Source of the DNA: Phytoseiulus persimilis
Taxonomy: Eukaryota; Arthropoda; Arachnida; Mesostigmata; Phytoseiidae
Direction of reading: 5' to 3'
NCBI GenBank assembly: GCA_037576195.1
Contig: CM075102.1
Span: 45,690,745 to 45,754,744 of the forward strand
DNA length: 64,000 nucleotides
How positions within the stretch are numbered: the stretch's first letter is position 1; each line of letters starts with the position of its first letter. A program made the position numbers and the translations under genes. Below, piece by piece: positions 28,247 through 43,000 of this stretch. The notes beneath the pieces were generated by a model. That model was not told where the DNA came from. It ran no database searches and worked only from the letters and a program-made list of their open reading frames with translations.

Positions 28247-31200
28247 AGTCTCATCGCTCGGCCCGGGGAGGACAACCTCGGTTCGCAAAGGATTCCGGAA
28301 GATGACGTTGAAAATTTGTGAGCGACCACCTCATCTGCTCGAAATCAATGCATTCGCGGGCAGATGCGTCCATCGTATTCTCGAGGCCTCGATCGGTTAA
28401 CTCTGTGGCCGCTCCGACGTTTAGATTCTGACGCCTTCAAAGCGGCTCCGTGTGGATGCCGCTCGGGGAGAGGCTCTCCACTGTTTTGGAGGATCAATGG
28501 CAGGATACGGCTCGCCTCCTCCGGAGACGGCGAACTTTTTAACAGGATTCATCGATCCTTCGCGGGAAATCCCTCCAGCAGACGGGGAAAAATTGACAAA
28601 AAGCGAAACGCCCAGCCGAAACAGTACGGAGTTCAGCTGCTGGGCTCAGAGTTTCAAGAGACGGAGATAAGAACCAGCAAAACTCGAGGAGAGGAACTAT
28701 CATAGAAGCCGGACTAAGTCATCGCTCTTCCAACTTCGTGCACGATAGTTGTCATGGCATGAAACTTGTCGTAGTTTTTGCATTCTTGAAGCTACATCAT
28801 CGATGTCGTTCGCGAATTTGGAACATGAACCACCTCGGAGCGAGTAAGCGTCTAAAAGAGCTCGGCCTGATCGACTGATGCGGACGCATCCATAAGGGCG
28901 CGGACTCCGCTGCAGCCAATTGAAGCGTTTTTCAATGACGCTCGCGTTTCTCCGCAGAGAGCGCCTGCAGCTAAAGAATGAAATGAAGATTCCCGGGTTC
29001 TCCTCACCGAGCAGATTGCACTTGATCATTCGCGCAACGGACAGGCACGAACCCATTCATGCGGTCGACGAGGATGCTGCTCGCAATCCCGCGCAGGGCG
29101 CTCGGGCCTTCGGACGCAGAATCGGGTCGATTCCACCGCGGAGCCCTCGGTGAGTTCAGTCCCATACGAAGAACAGCATCGCCCGACCGCATAGCCGCTC
29201 CTCGATCGGTGCCAGCCGCCCGGCTCGTGCTTCACGCCTCCGTAAGTCCATTTGGAATGGTTTTCCCCCTTATCCCCCATACTCGGCGGTCAAGGGAGTT
29301 GACGCCGTGCGTTTGCTTTGTGATTCTGCCTCTGAGTGGCGGATGCCCGAGAATCTCTCCCATTCAAACGGAGCATTGATTTATCGGAGACCAGTCACAG
29401 AACAATGTAAACAGCCCTGTCACAACAGAACCCAGCAGAAGAAACGAGGGAATGAGTATGGGAATCTTCCGTCGCGAACGGGTATCGGCACATTCCGCGC
29501 ACAGACCGTTCTGGAGCAGAATCACGCGTCATTGAGTCGGACTCAGTTCTCGAATCGTCACTGGATTCCTCGGTGAACTTCAAAGTTAAGAGAGGAGAGA
29601 TTCCGATGCTGCTGCAGGCCCATTTCATTCCCAGCGGGGCGTCATCTTGGAGGAGCCTCGCTCATGAAGTCAGCAATGGATCGGGAACCACCACTAAAAA
29701 CTCGAAAGCAATCTTCAGCGCAACCTAGAACTTCCGCAGGAGCACAGAGACAAAAGATCATCAAATCATTAAACGCCGGAGCCTGCTTCTTCAACAGCGA
29801 AGCGTATTTTTATGGGAATTCAATGTCGCTGATGATGTTGTAGCGCTGAAGTTTTTGTGCGACTACAATCCGAATCGCGGAGCCCATCTGAAGTAGAAAC
29901 GAGCCAAACACCCACATCAGATACGAAGACGACGCTGGCGACAGATGAGCTCCATGTCAACCGCTCTTCGCGCGATCGCTCTCGATAGAAGCGGAACCCG
30001 CGCTCTGTCGAACGAACGAACGCGCCTCATCTCCTCAGATGAGGGAAGCACCGAACAATTGTGACGGAGGAGTTTCGCGGCTCAAAAGTTGAATCAGCGT
30101 TTCGAGGCGATAACCAACGTGGTTTGAGCGGAAAGTCATTCTCGCTCAGTGTGGGAGCCGGAAGGGGGAACCGAACCCTCCTCCTCCTTGATTCGCTTTT
30201 TCAAGTTTCCAACACTTCTGTTTTCGGGCCTGCTGTTGCCTGCTGTCTGATTTCGAAATGCTATCAACTGATTAGATTCGTCTTCCCATCTATCTCGCTC
30301 CTCCTTCGTCCTGACGAGCAGGAGAAAGAGAAGAGACATGAGAGAAAAGACGGAGGGGAGTAGGAGAGTGACGTCGGAGCACCGAACCAGGAAGGGAGAA
30401 CAGGACGACACAATTTAGATCCGGACGTTTGTCGTTTAAGGCGGTGGTTGTTACTTGGAAATCAACAACAACAGCAGTGGCAGTAGAGACAGCAACTGGC
30501 GTTATGAAAGCAACAAGCCGATCTGTACGTCTACTCCGAGCGCTTCTCAATCAGAGCTTCTCGAACTGGGTCGTTTCGCTGCCCATCTTCCCATTTCTCT
30601 CGGTGGAATAATTCCGAGAGTTCTGCGGTCTCGAGAATGACTGCGACGCGAAGGTCGGTCTGTGTCTTTTATTTCATTTCGGCATGTCATTGGACAGCCT
30701 TGTTGATGTGTGTCACTCCCAGGATGAACTCAAAGGAAGGACTCAATTTTCCATACGGATCGTATCCTTCCCCGGAGGGATGTTGAGGAAACTGGTCCGA
30801 AATGGAGAAGAAACACGAAAACACCGGGAACTGGGCTTGTACCTCAGGAGGAAACCCTTGGTCGATGGCCAGAGTTCAATATTTCCCGCGAAATTCTTTT
30901 TGTGGCATCAAAACGCCGCGGGAACCGCGAGAGGAAGAAGAAATGCTTCTGAAGTGCACGCGTGACCAGCCTGGCAAGAGCACCTTACTGTATCCGTTGA
31001 GCGCTGAGAAGGAGCGACGCAGCCCGCAATTAAATCGTGCTTGCGACGAGGGAAGTTCTCATGCCATGAATGCACAAAGGCCGGAATAATGAGCGAAAAA
31101 GTACACACGTCGTGCCGGCGCCTATAGTAGGCTGTTCCCGGCTCTTTCAGTTCGCTCTATTTCGGCCGACGCGAATTCGATTCGAGGGTCTCCGTCAGCA

Positions 31201-33498
31201 CCCCGAACGTGGACTCCCCCTGAGTCGGCGAGGCGCTACACTGAGATGATCGCAGACTTGTCCGCAAATCAAGTGGATGGGAAATTGAGTTCGAACGAGG
31301 GAGCATCAGAAGAAAGACTACTCGTCCCCGCAGCGTCTTCCTGTTATTCGGGTGGCGTTCCGGGTCAGGGTTGGAGCTCACGTCGCTCATCCTCCAATTT
31401 CCCCTGTTTTCATTTCGCTCGTCGTCGACGTTGTGTGTTGTTTCTTCCTCTTCCTTCGACCTGTAGCCGTAACCTGCTCGCTTGGTTGCTTCCAACGAAG
31501 GACCGAGTCCCAGAGATCACGTCGAGAGATCCAACAACGACGTGTCGGAGCCTCTGAAGTTGTTTGAGTTTTCTCGTAGAATGTTTTCCAGCGGCTCCGC
31601 GCGGACAGCGGCGAATGAGCGCCGCGAAGAGAAGCAGTTACACCAGTTGAAAATTTCACTTTCCTCGCAGCGAAGTGACACACACAACGAGAGTCGGAGA
31701 AGTTTGCCGCTCAGAGGAATGCCTTTCGCTCAGACCTCGCATCCAAAATATTTGTTGAGGGTTTTGTCGCGTAAAAGGGGTAAAGTGCTCGAGTCGCAAA
31801 GTTCCACTTTTGAAACCGTCGGAAACAGTGGCGTAGCACTGAAATCAACGGAGCTGAACAAGCGCAGAAGGCGCAGCAATAGAGGATGTTGCGGCAACGG
31901 CTCTGGCCTTGTGACTGGCATCCGTGCCTACAGTATCGCATATCTCCCTTCTCAACCTCGTGAGAGAGCACAAAACGCCTTAAGCTCGGTCGCCGACGAG
32001 GCATCCTTGTGCTCGGATCCCTGGGTCTGTTCGGAAGCACGGACCTTTGAATCTGACCGGATCTTTCCATGGAATCGATGCATTGAGAGGCCTCGTCAAA
32101 ATCAGAACCATTCCCTCCGAATGATCACAGGTTCAAACGAGAATTCCGGTTTGGAGCCCTCGAGTCGTGAGGGCGGCTCCGAATCCATCCATCTGGAAAG
32201 CCTCACTCCGTCCTGGATATCTCCAGGTGACCAGGGTTGATCCCATTCCGATCGACTGCTACGTATACCATCCAATTCAGCATGTGCGTGCCGGGCATGT
32301 TCGTTTGTTCCTGTTTAGAGCTCTCCCGAGCTCACCGTTTGCGAGCTGCCCTCGTTCGTTTTTTTTTCTCGTCAACAGAAAATCCATAACTCCTCGAGCA
32401 TTCATGGCAGCTGTGAGTGCATGCTTTTCGGGTCCGGAATCGAACAACGCCTCTCAAAACCATCCTGGATGCATCAACTAAAGCAGGATGTTTCCGCTGT
32501 ATCCTCCTATCAATCCCCCACTGCACTTGCGTCAACACTGACGCGAGAACGAGGTCGGAACATCATCAACACTGGGGTTTTTGTTGGCCGTTTCCAAGTT
32601 TCTCAGCTGAACTTTGAATAGAGATGTTCCGTTCGCCCGCAGTTGGAAAAACTCGTCACCGCACGGACCGGGGAATGAGCGTCCTCGTTCGATTCAAGTT
32701 GAATGAGGCGTCGACGACTGTCGCCTTGCGGTAGTCTCCTCTTGCCTCCCAGCTTTTGCTTCCTCGTTTTTTCCCTCCTCTGACGCTTCTGCGTCCTCCG
32801 TCGTGCCTCCATGTCACGGTCATTGGTCGGCCGCCGCCACCGTAGAATGAAAAAGCACAAAATTTCTCCTTTTGACCAAGACCCGCATTCGGAGCGGACA
32901 GACCCACGCGCAAGCCTCGACCCATCCAGGACGCGCGGCCGAGAGCGAGAGGCGCCGGCTGTCGAAAGGCGGGAAGACTTCCGCAGGAAAAATGGGGATG
33001 GGGAGCTTGGAAGACGAATACGTTCTACTTTCAGGCCCGATCCGCCACGCGCTCCGTCCGCTCGCATTCTTGCAGTTTTGCCGGACTACATCTATCATGG
33101 TTGTAGTCAGGGTTGCGGCGAGCGGCTGCTTTCCGGGGCGATTTTGTGGCGAGGGAAGAACAGCCCGCACTGTGCAAGCAAGCGGAAGATTAACCGACAA
33201 CTGGCTCGAGGGAAGTTGCACAGTGAATAATAAGACATTGTCCTCCAGCTCGTCCGTTTCCTCAGACACTCGGTGAGCATCGGGGAGAGCAAGTGTGAGA
33301 GTGGAGTTTGTGCCCTTCTCTGAGCGGGCGGAACGTTACCTCGGGAACAACGCCCACGGGCTCCAGAAATGAGCTCGTTTGTAAATGAGCCGCTCACGAG
33401 CACCGTTACCACAATGACAACTACCGCCGGCGCCACTGGAACCGCCTGAGTGAATGGGGAGGGTATGGACTCTGTTTTTTCCGTCCCTCAATGCTATT

Positions 33499-33510
33499 CC
33501 CCCCCCCCCC
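33499..33510. repeat. Homopolymer C(12)
   Basis: Twelve consecutive C residues followed by TCCCC. Same comment as for the G tract: probably polymorphic and error-prone. Confidence 0.8.
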
Positions 33511-35867
33511 TCCCCACCTATCGCCGCTTCAGCCCTCTCGCTGCCTGGACGCATTATTGGTGCATACTAAACCAAACGACCTCAACGACCACTTATACTC
33601 CGCAACTGAATAGAAACACCACTCGGGAGGGGACGAGAAAGTTGTTTCTGTATGTTCTCCCCGCTCGGCTGGGAGGCTGGTTGCTCCAGCGAGCGGGTGG
33701 GTCGGTGGGGAGTGGATGTAGATGTCCTTTTGCTCTCCTCCCTCGTCTCGTTTGAATTATTGTCGAAATATTACCCTCGTCATCAGCATCGTTGCAATCC
33801 TCACAAGCATCACCAAGTCCTCAACACGTGAAACCGCTTGGAGGTATCAGCTGGCTCGGGAATCATTCCCTCGGAGTGAAACCCCAGCGGGCGACCTGCG
33901 GAGGTGCGAATTCGTTCCCGCTATTATTGCGGGGCCAGGTCGCAAACCAGAAACCTGAGAAACTTCGTTCGCTGAGTCGGCACGATCACCGGATTCGACC
34001 TTGACCAAGTGAGCAAGATTTCTCCTCCTCGATTCCAACCCTCGCATTGCGAGCGAATTCAACTGTGAGCGGAGAAATGTCCGAGAACTTGGGAGTCATA
34101 CGGCGTCCACATTCGAGCAGCCGACGCAACTCCTGCACGGAAACGGTTCCGAAGTAACGGGCCTGATTTCCGTGGGATGAACGAGCTGAGACTTCCCTCG
34201 AGAGCTCGGAGCCGCTGCTCCTCTTCGTTCGCAGACCCCCGAAGCCACAACAGACCTAAGCAAGAGTTCATGGTTGTCTGGGAACCTCGGTTAACTGTTC
34301 TGCAACTGAACTTTGGTTGTCCGTCGGGGCAGTTGAGAGGCTGGGCGGGTGAGTAGGCAGATCTAGGTGTGAAGTGGGTTCATCACAATGTGAACACAGT
34401 AGCCACGTCTTCTCACCTCCCACGAGGGCACTAATTAGACAGAACGTGCTTCGAGCCTGGCCCCTATTCTCCCGCGATTCCAGCAGATGAGGCCGCGATC
34501 GAAGAGGACCACTGAAAACACTGATTCTCAGTCTGGCTCTTGGCTGCTGCACGCAGCAGGCTCTCGACGCGTGCAGACGGCCGCGAAGCCTTCATGCGCG
34601 GTCCACTGTGTTGAATGCGTCGTGGGTCGGCGACCGGAATTCCTTTCGAGATGTTTCCTCATTTGGATTCTACCCAGCCTCGATCCAATTCACTCGCATG
34701 ACACAGAGACCCTCGCTTGACTGTACGAGCATCGAGAACGGGTGGCATTGTCACCGATAACTAAGAATACAGCCGACCCGTTCAATTTGTGACTAGGAAC
34801 TGACTGGAGACCTCCTCCATCGAAGAGCTCCAACATGCCAGCACGGCGCAGACCGCTCGCCTTCTTGATTAAGAAGCCGCTAGCTCGGGGGAAAAGGGCC
34901 TTGGGTGTCTCATTCACTCGCCGCTCAACGCGGACTGCAGAAAAAAAGTTATCCAATTAATGGATCGGCTCGTGTCCTCTTCCTCTCCGATAGTGTTCCT
35001 AAGTTCTGTCTCGCCTCGATTCGCCCCGGGTTGGCCTGATTCTCTTGTTCCTCAGCTGCAGATGGAGTTCACCATCGAGAGGTTACGGCTGAGGGCGGTT
35101 TTTTGAGCGACCAAACGAAGCGTCGCTCAGATGAACAGCCAAGGTGATTGCTCCGGGCGACACTTCTGCATGTTCGATGTGGCCAGGCAATTTCCATGAT
35201 TTGCTCCGAGTCTCCGGGTCTCATTCTGTGACTAACGCGGTCGAATCGACGGCTCGAACCGCCACATCTCGCAAGAGTTAATGTTGTTTCACCGCTGGTG
35301 ACTAAATAGCAACACAGAGTATAAATGATCGTAACTCCAACCCTGGCAGGGCTAGATAGGTTCGAAGGGAAGCAAACAGAAATCGATAACCATCCTCCAT
35401 TCGGACGGCCTCACTGAATGACATTTCCGCGTGTTCCCGCTACTTCCCTCGATGTCTCCCTTCCGACTCCAGCTCCAAAAGTGAAAGACCCTTCGGATGT
35501 CGTTTTTCTCGACGCAATATCCTTCATTCGGGTCAACGACGGTTGGATGCTCGCAGGGTGGGTGGGAGGGTTGGTTGAGCGACTGGGAGACTTGTCGGTT
35601 ATTGGTTGGAATTCGCTCCCGCTTCCACTCCGCTCCCCTCCTCTCGTCCGCTCAGGGGACCGGGAGGTTGCCCTCAACCAGCCGCCCGCAAACACGTCGT
35701 AGACATGTTGTGCTCCCGAGAGTTAATGCCGGCTAAGAATTTAATAAACGCGTTTCAATAAAACCTCATGCGCGTACTCATCTCGTAAAGCTCGACAACC
35801 GAATCTGTATTGGGTTTCGGCTCGCGAGGGCGGGCTGACACTCGCGGGTATTTCAGTTACGGTACAC

Positions 35868-35885
35868 GAGAGAGAGAGAGAGAGA
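35868..35885. repeat. (GA)9 simple repeat
   Basis: Nine GA units in a row. In insects such repeats bind GAGA factor and mark nucleosome-free regulatory DNA. Here it may equally be a plain microsatellite. Confidence 0.8.
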
Positions 35886-38585
35886 AATAGACGTGCACAG
35901 CTCCCGGTATTTCGAGCCAATGTGAAATTTTCGGTCAGCTGTCTCCGGTTCCGCTTCTCGCATCTGCTCTTCCTCGCACTCACTGAAAAACGTGGCACCC
36001 GAGCGCATTCTCATCCGGGAGACACGATGGCTCCAGTGAGTAAGAAACGGAGCGGGAACAGTGTTTCGAAGATGATTCAAGAACTTCGGAATTGTGCAGG
36101 CCGCAGCGATTCGCGCTGAAAAATGACGCGAGCGAACCGCGAAACGCCCTTTGTGAGCCCCGTGAAATTTCAGGCGGGGTCTAAAATGCTTTTGGGCAGC
36201 ATGCTCGCTCAATACTTGAACACGTAGCGATGGTTCTGTTTTTATTGGCTTCCATCCGCGGCGCTGTCGAGTCCAGCTTGGAGAAACTCCTCTGCGCTTC
36301 GTACTTCGGAAATATCTCTTGGTGTGATAACATCAATTTTCCGCTCATTCACTGTCCCCGCGCCTTGAGTCCGGGGCCCGAGAGAATCATGGGCTGAGAT
36401 GGAGGGAACCGATGTTTAGAGTCATGAGTCTGAACGCTCAGACTTCCTTCTTGGATGAATATCCCTACTTCCATAAATCACTCAGAGGAAGAAAGGAGCG
36501 GGCGAAGGAGAATTCACAAGATCTAGAGTTTATAAATGCCCGGTCGAGTCGATCCAGTGAGAAAGAGAGCCAACATTCTCACCTACCGCTTCGCCACGTA
36601 ATGCGTTTTGTGCTTTCAAGAAAAACACAACAGCAGTGGAAACAGCGGGAAGAACGCGCCACTCAACGAGGGCCGCTAGAGCTCTTCCATTTTTTCCCCT
36701 AAATGGCGACGCTACACCATCCGGGGATCGGCGAACATAACAGCGGAACGTCGGAAAAGTGCTCCATTCCTGAATGAAACGCCTAATGATCTGCATGAAA
36801 TTTAACATTCCTCCGCAGCCGTTGCCGAAAAACCATTCTCAGATCCGGGACCGGAGCCTTGGGGTGGTCGCGGTGATCGTCCTCGTATGAGATCTACCGG
36901 AACGCGAGGAAAATGTCGGCGGAACAGAGATCGGATGATGTGTTCCGCCACACGGAGCGCGGGCGAGTCGGGAATCTGGGCAACGGTATCCTCGAGCAAT
37001 GTCCCAACGAGCTGATCTCGTCGAGGACATGAGAAGGCTAACTGGCCGCCCGAACCAAAACAACGCGGAAGAAACGATCATTCACACAGTCGAAAGTGCC
37101 GCAGCCGCACTCGAATGGAGGAAAAGCGGCGACATTCGATGTTCGAGGACGGTTGGAATGTTTGTCGATATCTGAAAAGTCGTAAACGTGAAGACGATCC
37201 ATTGCAAAGTGACAATGTGCGTCGATCTCATCCGATGGCGCATCTGCAGAAGAATCAGTTTTCCCATCGTCTTTGATTTGACGATTGGAAACGATCCGAA
37301 CGCCGGCTTCCGGTACAGCTCAAAACACTCATCCTCACTCCTTGTGCCAAGATCTCGAAGCCTTCCATGGGGGCGATGCTATCATTCAATCGATGATATC
37401 GGTGATTTCATGAAAATGGAGAACGACGATCAGGGATCCGATCTCGTGGGGCGTAATTTGAGAGTTTGATCCTGCTACGACCAATCCAGGGACTCCCGAC
37501 TTTTCCCCGGGATTCTGATGAGTAACACACCCTGAACTCGCGTCGTAACTCAATCCCGTAGTAAAGAGGCATCTGGAAATTTCGGCGTGATGAATCATGG
37601 TGGGACACTCTTGGAAGGAACTTCCAAGACCTGGAACGACTCCCTCAGCCTGCGAGCTCTCTCGAGCCATCTACCTTCTTGCTCCAATAAAACGCTTCTC
37701 CCTTTCGTGCGCGACGAAAGATTCAATAGTGTTCCACGTTGACAGCTCCGTCGCCCGGAACGGCACAGCTCTCAACTAAACGAGGAACCCACAGCAACGA
37801 AACCTCCTCAGCAGCCGAATAACCTCGAAAAAAACGCTCTGGAGCGCCGACCGGAGCTCATCGCCGTTCTCTCGCACGGATCGCTCCAAGCCGAAACCCA
37901 TGACCGAGGAGCAGCGAGAGATTCAATGTTCAGCTTCGAGACGGACCGTCCCGTCTGCGAGCAGATTGAGTTTAACGGATATCGATCCCGCGCCAGGAAA
38001 CACTTGACAAAATACTCGTGACCCTCCGGGGACCCATCTACCGTCCAGCCAGCCGTGGTCTTCTAAATGAGCGGCGCGGCAGAGAAGAAAGTCAGCAACA
38101 CGAGTCCAAAGTTCATATTCATTATTAGAAGCTGCCGGTTCTCGGGAATGCTTCCGACTCGACGACGACGACGGTAAGAGATCGAGTCTTCGGCGCCGCG
38201 ATTCTCCGCGATGGCTGTTGGATCATTCGCAGGATGCCCTCGGGAAACCTGAGTAAGTCCATCGCCGAACTAATATAGTCGAGGACAGAACAAGCCTGAA
38301 GCTGTTGGTCACTCTCAGCCAAGATCGTTGGCGTTTCGGCCTTCGCGGAAGCAGACCGCTTGATCTCCGTTCGGATATGGACCTGGATACGGATCGGTTG
38401 ATACGGAGCTTCAACAACGAGTTGCCAGCGAGCAGACAACCGGTGAGCGTGGTGTGCTGGTAGCAGACGTTGCCGCTCGGCGGGCAATGAAGAAAAAACA
38501 CGAACACAGAACCTCGATGATCTCCAAACATCGGTGGAGCACCGGCATGTTATCGACGTCTGATTTTTATGAGGATCCCGAGGCC

Positions 38586-38610
38586 TCTGTCTCCCCCGAG
38601 GGGAGACAGA
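38586..38610. repeat. Perfect inverted repeat (11-bp arms, 3-nt loop)
   Basis: Arms TCTGTCTCCCC (38586-38596) and GGGGAGACAGA (38600-38610) are exact reverse complements around CGA. The tight GC-rich stem lies about 6 kb into the presumed intron on the minus strand. The function is unknown. Confidence 0.85.
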
Positions 38611-39982
38611 CGTGAATCTAAAACTTTGCTCAAGATTAGAACAAAGGAACAACGTGATAGGTTATTGATGATGGCCTCTCGAAGCTCAAAAGCTCGAGTT
38701 TTTCTACATCGGCTTCGCGCCGACCTCGCCACGTCGACCACACATCAGTTGATTGAACATCCCCAAACATTGCTCCACTCCCTCATCACTGCGATTTTTT
38801 TCTTCTTCCATCGCGAAACCAACAACCTCCTCCAGCGTGGTGTCGACATCGGTCGGCTAATCGACAGCGGTTGCTGCCGTCTACGACGATCGGCAAGCTG
38901 TTGAGACAACCCCTCAAAGATCAACTCAGCTGTTGGGAAGATTCGGCGTCCGCGAATCTCGGTTCTTGTCGGTAGCGAGCACCGGACCACCTGGAACTGT
39001 TGTCGAGAGGGTGGCCCGAGCGTCGCGAGCACTCAATTCATCAGCGAGGAAAATCGTCGTTCGTTCTTCCATCTCTCTCGTCCAAAGCGCCGGGGCAGTC
39101 GTGCATCTTGGAAGCCCTTCGTGCACGAGCAGGAATCATCTGGCCCACAACTCCCGAGCGTGATGCATGGCCGAACCATTCGAACGACGCGTGGTGATGA
39201 ATCGCCACACCGTTCTCGATGACTAACGGACGGCGGAGGAAGCCCGGTGACTTGCAGGAGACGCGAGCGCGTCTTTGAAGACATTCTGAGGCTCGAGCCT
39301 CGCGGCGCTCGGGATTCCACAAATTTCTGCCGCCAGAAAAAGAAACAAGTCTCTCCGGCTGTCGTCCCACGGCTTCTCCGAAGGCGCATGCGGCGGGTAC
39401 ACAATGAGACGGAACAACAGAATCTTCTCTGTTCTGTCCTGACCCGAGCCCTGCCGGCCGCTGGGAGTGCGGCCTAGAATGAAGTTTGCCAAATCGAGCG
39501 GAATCAGGATCAGGCTTGGCGGAACCTCTCGGAGTCCCTCGGGGAAATAATGACGGGAAAATCTCGAGCTCTCCGGTGTTGCGAGAGCGAAAACCCCCAG
39601 ACCCAGTTCGGAACCCCAAATCGCATCTTGGAATGAGGCGTGGAGGAGTAAGCCATCGATGGCTTCGAAGCGGGAGCTCTCCGATCGGCGCAGGAACACA
39701 GAGAGAGTCCGAACTCGTCTTCCAGAGAACCGCTGACGTGAAGTCTCCGGAGAAAGCTAGCTTTCCGCGAAAACTTGAAGTTCTCCCGAAACTTGCGCAA
39801 TCTTCATTGATATGCAAGACCACAAAGAGCTCAAACATAAGTTTGGGCACGAGTGCGTGTACATGGAATGGAAGTGTCTGCGTACACAGACGAGGCTACG
39901 CGACCGAGAATGTACACAGCTCATCCTTGTTACACAAATATAGCACGCGAAAAGTCCGACAGAGACGCGGTCCCTTTAGAAG

Positions 39983-40000
39983 CCGGAAGCCCGCTTCCGG
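39983..40000. repeat. Short inverted repeat (8-bp arms, 2-nt spacer)
   Basis: CCGGAAGC and GCTTCCGG are separated by CC. The arms contain GGAAG, an ETS-like core, in both orientations. Seen in sequence only; no function is assigned. Confidence 0.7.
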
Positions 40001-43000
40001 AGCGATGTTTTTTGTGAAACGCGAGGAACTCCCTCAAAGAGGGAGATGAGCCCTCGAACAGAGATAATTCCATCATTTTTCAATAAGCACCCTCGCGAAG
40101 CAACCCGAAGTGAAGGGTTAAGAGCTGAAGTCGGCCCTGGGCACAAATCTTCCGCGGACGGACGACCGAACCGAAGGATGGACCAACGAGCAAACGGATG
40201 GATTATGATTATTCCCCGCTGGACCACTTCTCTGATTGGAGCAGATTTTGTACTTTCTGCTCCGGTGGCCGGTCCGCTCAGATTGCTTCTCGGAACTCCC
40301 GGTCCACCGCTGGCGGTTCGAGCTCCGAGTCCAATGACCGTTCGAGGCAGCAGTCGCGTTCTTCAGCACTTTTCGTCGACTGTCTGACCTCTCTTCCCTA
40401 GGAGTCTCGACGCAAACGGTGCCACGAGAGTTATGTTGGGTCATCTTCGCTCTGAGCGCGACCAGGATTTCAGACGAAAGAGATTCAGACCGCTTCCACA
40501 ACAGCTTTCCTAGTGTTCGACTTCGAAGGTCCTCATGACTAAATATGTACAGGGCACATTTCAGCGGAAGCTTTACATCGTTGTGTTATCTGGCACCCGC
40601 TGAACCGAAACGACCCAGAGGCCTTGGGAATGATGCAAAGGTGATTTGTTCGAAAAGTGGAACGGAGATGTCGTTTCTCCCATGAAGAAAGGACACGATA
40701 CGAATCCCAAGCATACTTTGTTCTATGAAGCACAAATATCTTGAACGTGCAGTCAAGGGACTGATCTGGTCGACATATTGCTCAATGAATCGGTTTCGGA
40801 ATCGGCTCCAACATCAACTTATAAGCCACACTCATGGAATGATCGAATGTGCGGGAAAAAATAGCTTACAACAACCTCACTCAGCCGTCAGCTCACCACA
40901 ATATTGGTCACATGAAGAACCCGAACGACGCGGGGCGAGGCGCGACTAAGACGAACTGTGGGTGGGATTCCAACGACAATTAACAAAGATGAAGTTTTTC
41001 CCGCGCGAAGCAGACAGCAAGTGAGCAAATAAGTGCTCCGTCCTCTAATGAATCGGCTCAGGTTCAAAGACCGGGACGAAGATTCGCCAAACTCATTAAC
41101 GGCCGCTTCAAGAGTAACCTCGCGCTTGTTAACTCTGGATTGTTCCGCTCAACGCAGATATTCCACCCACGGAGTAATAGTTTCGCTTATCAGTTGAGTG
41201 GTTAGCAAACTGTGCTCGCCAGGGTGATTCGGTCGAGAGATCCTGACCGGCCGTTTACCTGACTGCTGTGAGCTTCTCAAGAAAGGATTATCTCCTTGCC
41301 GCCGGAGAACGACGACAGTCTCCAGCGCTCGGGGGATCCCAATCAGAGGATTCGAGCGGTTCATCTCTCACCGAAACGGGATTCGCGCGACTGGAGCGCT
41401 CAAGTCCGAAGACAGGTGCGGCTCGCGGATGCGGGGACCCGAATGATGTCAACAACGGACTTCGCGATCGAGCGCGTCGCAGCACTCATCATCGACGATT
41501 CGAGTCGAGCCTCTCGAGAAGACACCACGAGCGTACGCGTTCTCTTCGAACGTGAGACCGTATCACCGAAAACAATCCAACAATTATCCCGACTTCGCTG
41601 TGCTGACGCAGCGAACAGATTCCAGCGGCGGCGGACAACATGTCGCATCCACAGCGGCCGAATGTCGTACGTAAACGACGGCTCACTGTTAAGTTTTACG
41701 CGCTGCAGCGGCTGATCCCGCCTTTCAGCCGAACCATCGGAGCGGAGCGCGTGGCCCCACCGCAAGAGAACGGCAACATTTGAAACACAGACCAGCTCGG
41801 TTCAGCCTCCAAAAATTTCGACACTTTCGTCACTAGAGCACACAAACAGTTGCAGAAGGGAATAAGCTGTTTGGGAGCAACGGTTCAGGTTCAAGTGCTC
41901 GCCGCCCCTCAGCAACGACTGGAATAATTGTTTGTATCCATCGATCTGAAAGTATCGTTTTACTCCGATTCTCTCAAGTGCTCGTGAGCAGCGATTGCTC
42001 AACGTTGTTCGCCTGCTGATCCATCGGTCGACCGATCCGCAACGCGTTTGTATCATGCAGCTTCGGCAGAGGAAAGCGCGCCTAATCGATCCTTTCTGAG
42101 CTTTCCGCGCCCGTTGAATTCCCGACCTGATTAGTAAGCCACGTGAGGGAACGAAAATCCTCGAGTTGGCACCGAGACACGACTCCCGTCCCGACTGCAG
42201 TCCGGGATGGCTGACATGTTTACGAGATAGATCCTCCGTAGACAGAGGGGTGTTCGTCCACGGGTCTCGGGATAGGTCTGTCGATCTGTATGTCGTCCTC
42301 AGGTATTTCGAGCGTTTCAGCGAAAAGCCCGAGACGGTGGGCCTCGTAAAAATAAGTCCGGCAGCAGCTCAGAGTCACGCTGAAATCTTGCATCGTCGAG
42401 GCAATCGTCGCTCTGCTCGTAGGCTACCGCAGGAACTCTCTCTATCTCTCTCATCCTCAACAGCGAATGGATGCATTTTGCGTTGGCTCAGGAAAAATCG
42501 AACCGGGCTCTCGGTAAGCGATTAGTTGACACGGAAATACCTCACCAGCGAAGTCATTCTTCGGTAGGAGAGGTCGTTTCCAGATGAGAGGCTATCCCAT
42601 TGAACGCGCCGAACCCACGGGCTCCAGAGATTGACGCCGCAGCGATGATTCACGACGGTGGAAGCCATTCTGTTCACAACTCTCTATCTCCAGCGCGTCT
42701 TCTACGTTCCGTTGAACTTATCTCTGGTGGTCTTGAAACGTGAAACCTGTCATCGCCATTCATTGATTCCGCTCGAATAGCCTCGAACCTGGCCCGGTCC
42801 GATCCGGAGACCCGTGTCGCCGCCCGCAGTTTGACGTAAGCTGCTCGTTGTTTGTATGCTACGACGTGAATTCGCGTCCAACGGTCGGCTACGAACCGAC
42901 TCCGAGAAGTGAACAAAGTTCGGCTCCGCGGCGGACCAGAATGCTCCGAGCCCTTGAAACAACGACATCGAGATGGCCCCAATGAGTCTGGTAATCTAAT

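Noticed and set aside
31482..32240. 252-codon plus-strand open frame, Ser/Arg rich
   Set aside because: No recognisable domain or signal, and opposite-strand frames overlap. Kept as intron.
34395..34425. Minus-strand GAG|GTGAGA resembling a ratchet site
   Set aside because: No pyrimidine tract precedes the AG.
36570..36600. Minus-strand TAG|GTGAGA resembling a ratchet site
   Set aside because: The upstream sequence is purine-mixed (GCGAAGCGG), so it is not a credible 3' splice site.
39041..39850. 269-codon minus-strand open frame
   Set aside because: A long frame is also open on the plus strand; there is no domain, no family resemblance and no splice context. It is expected in DNA of this composition.
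41240..41275. Minus-strand CAG|GTAAAC fused site
   Set aside because: Weak tract and a poor donor after GTAA. Not comparable with the two accepted sites.
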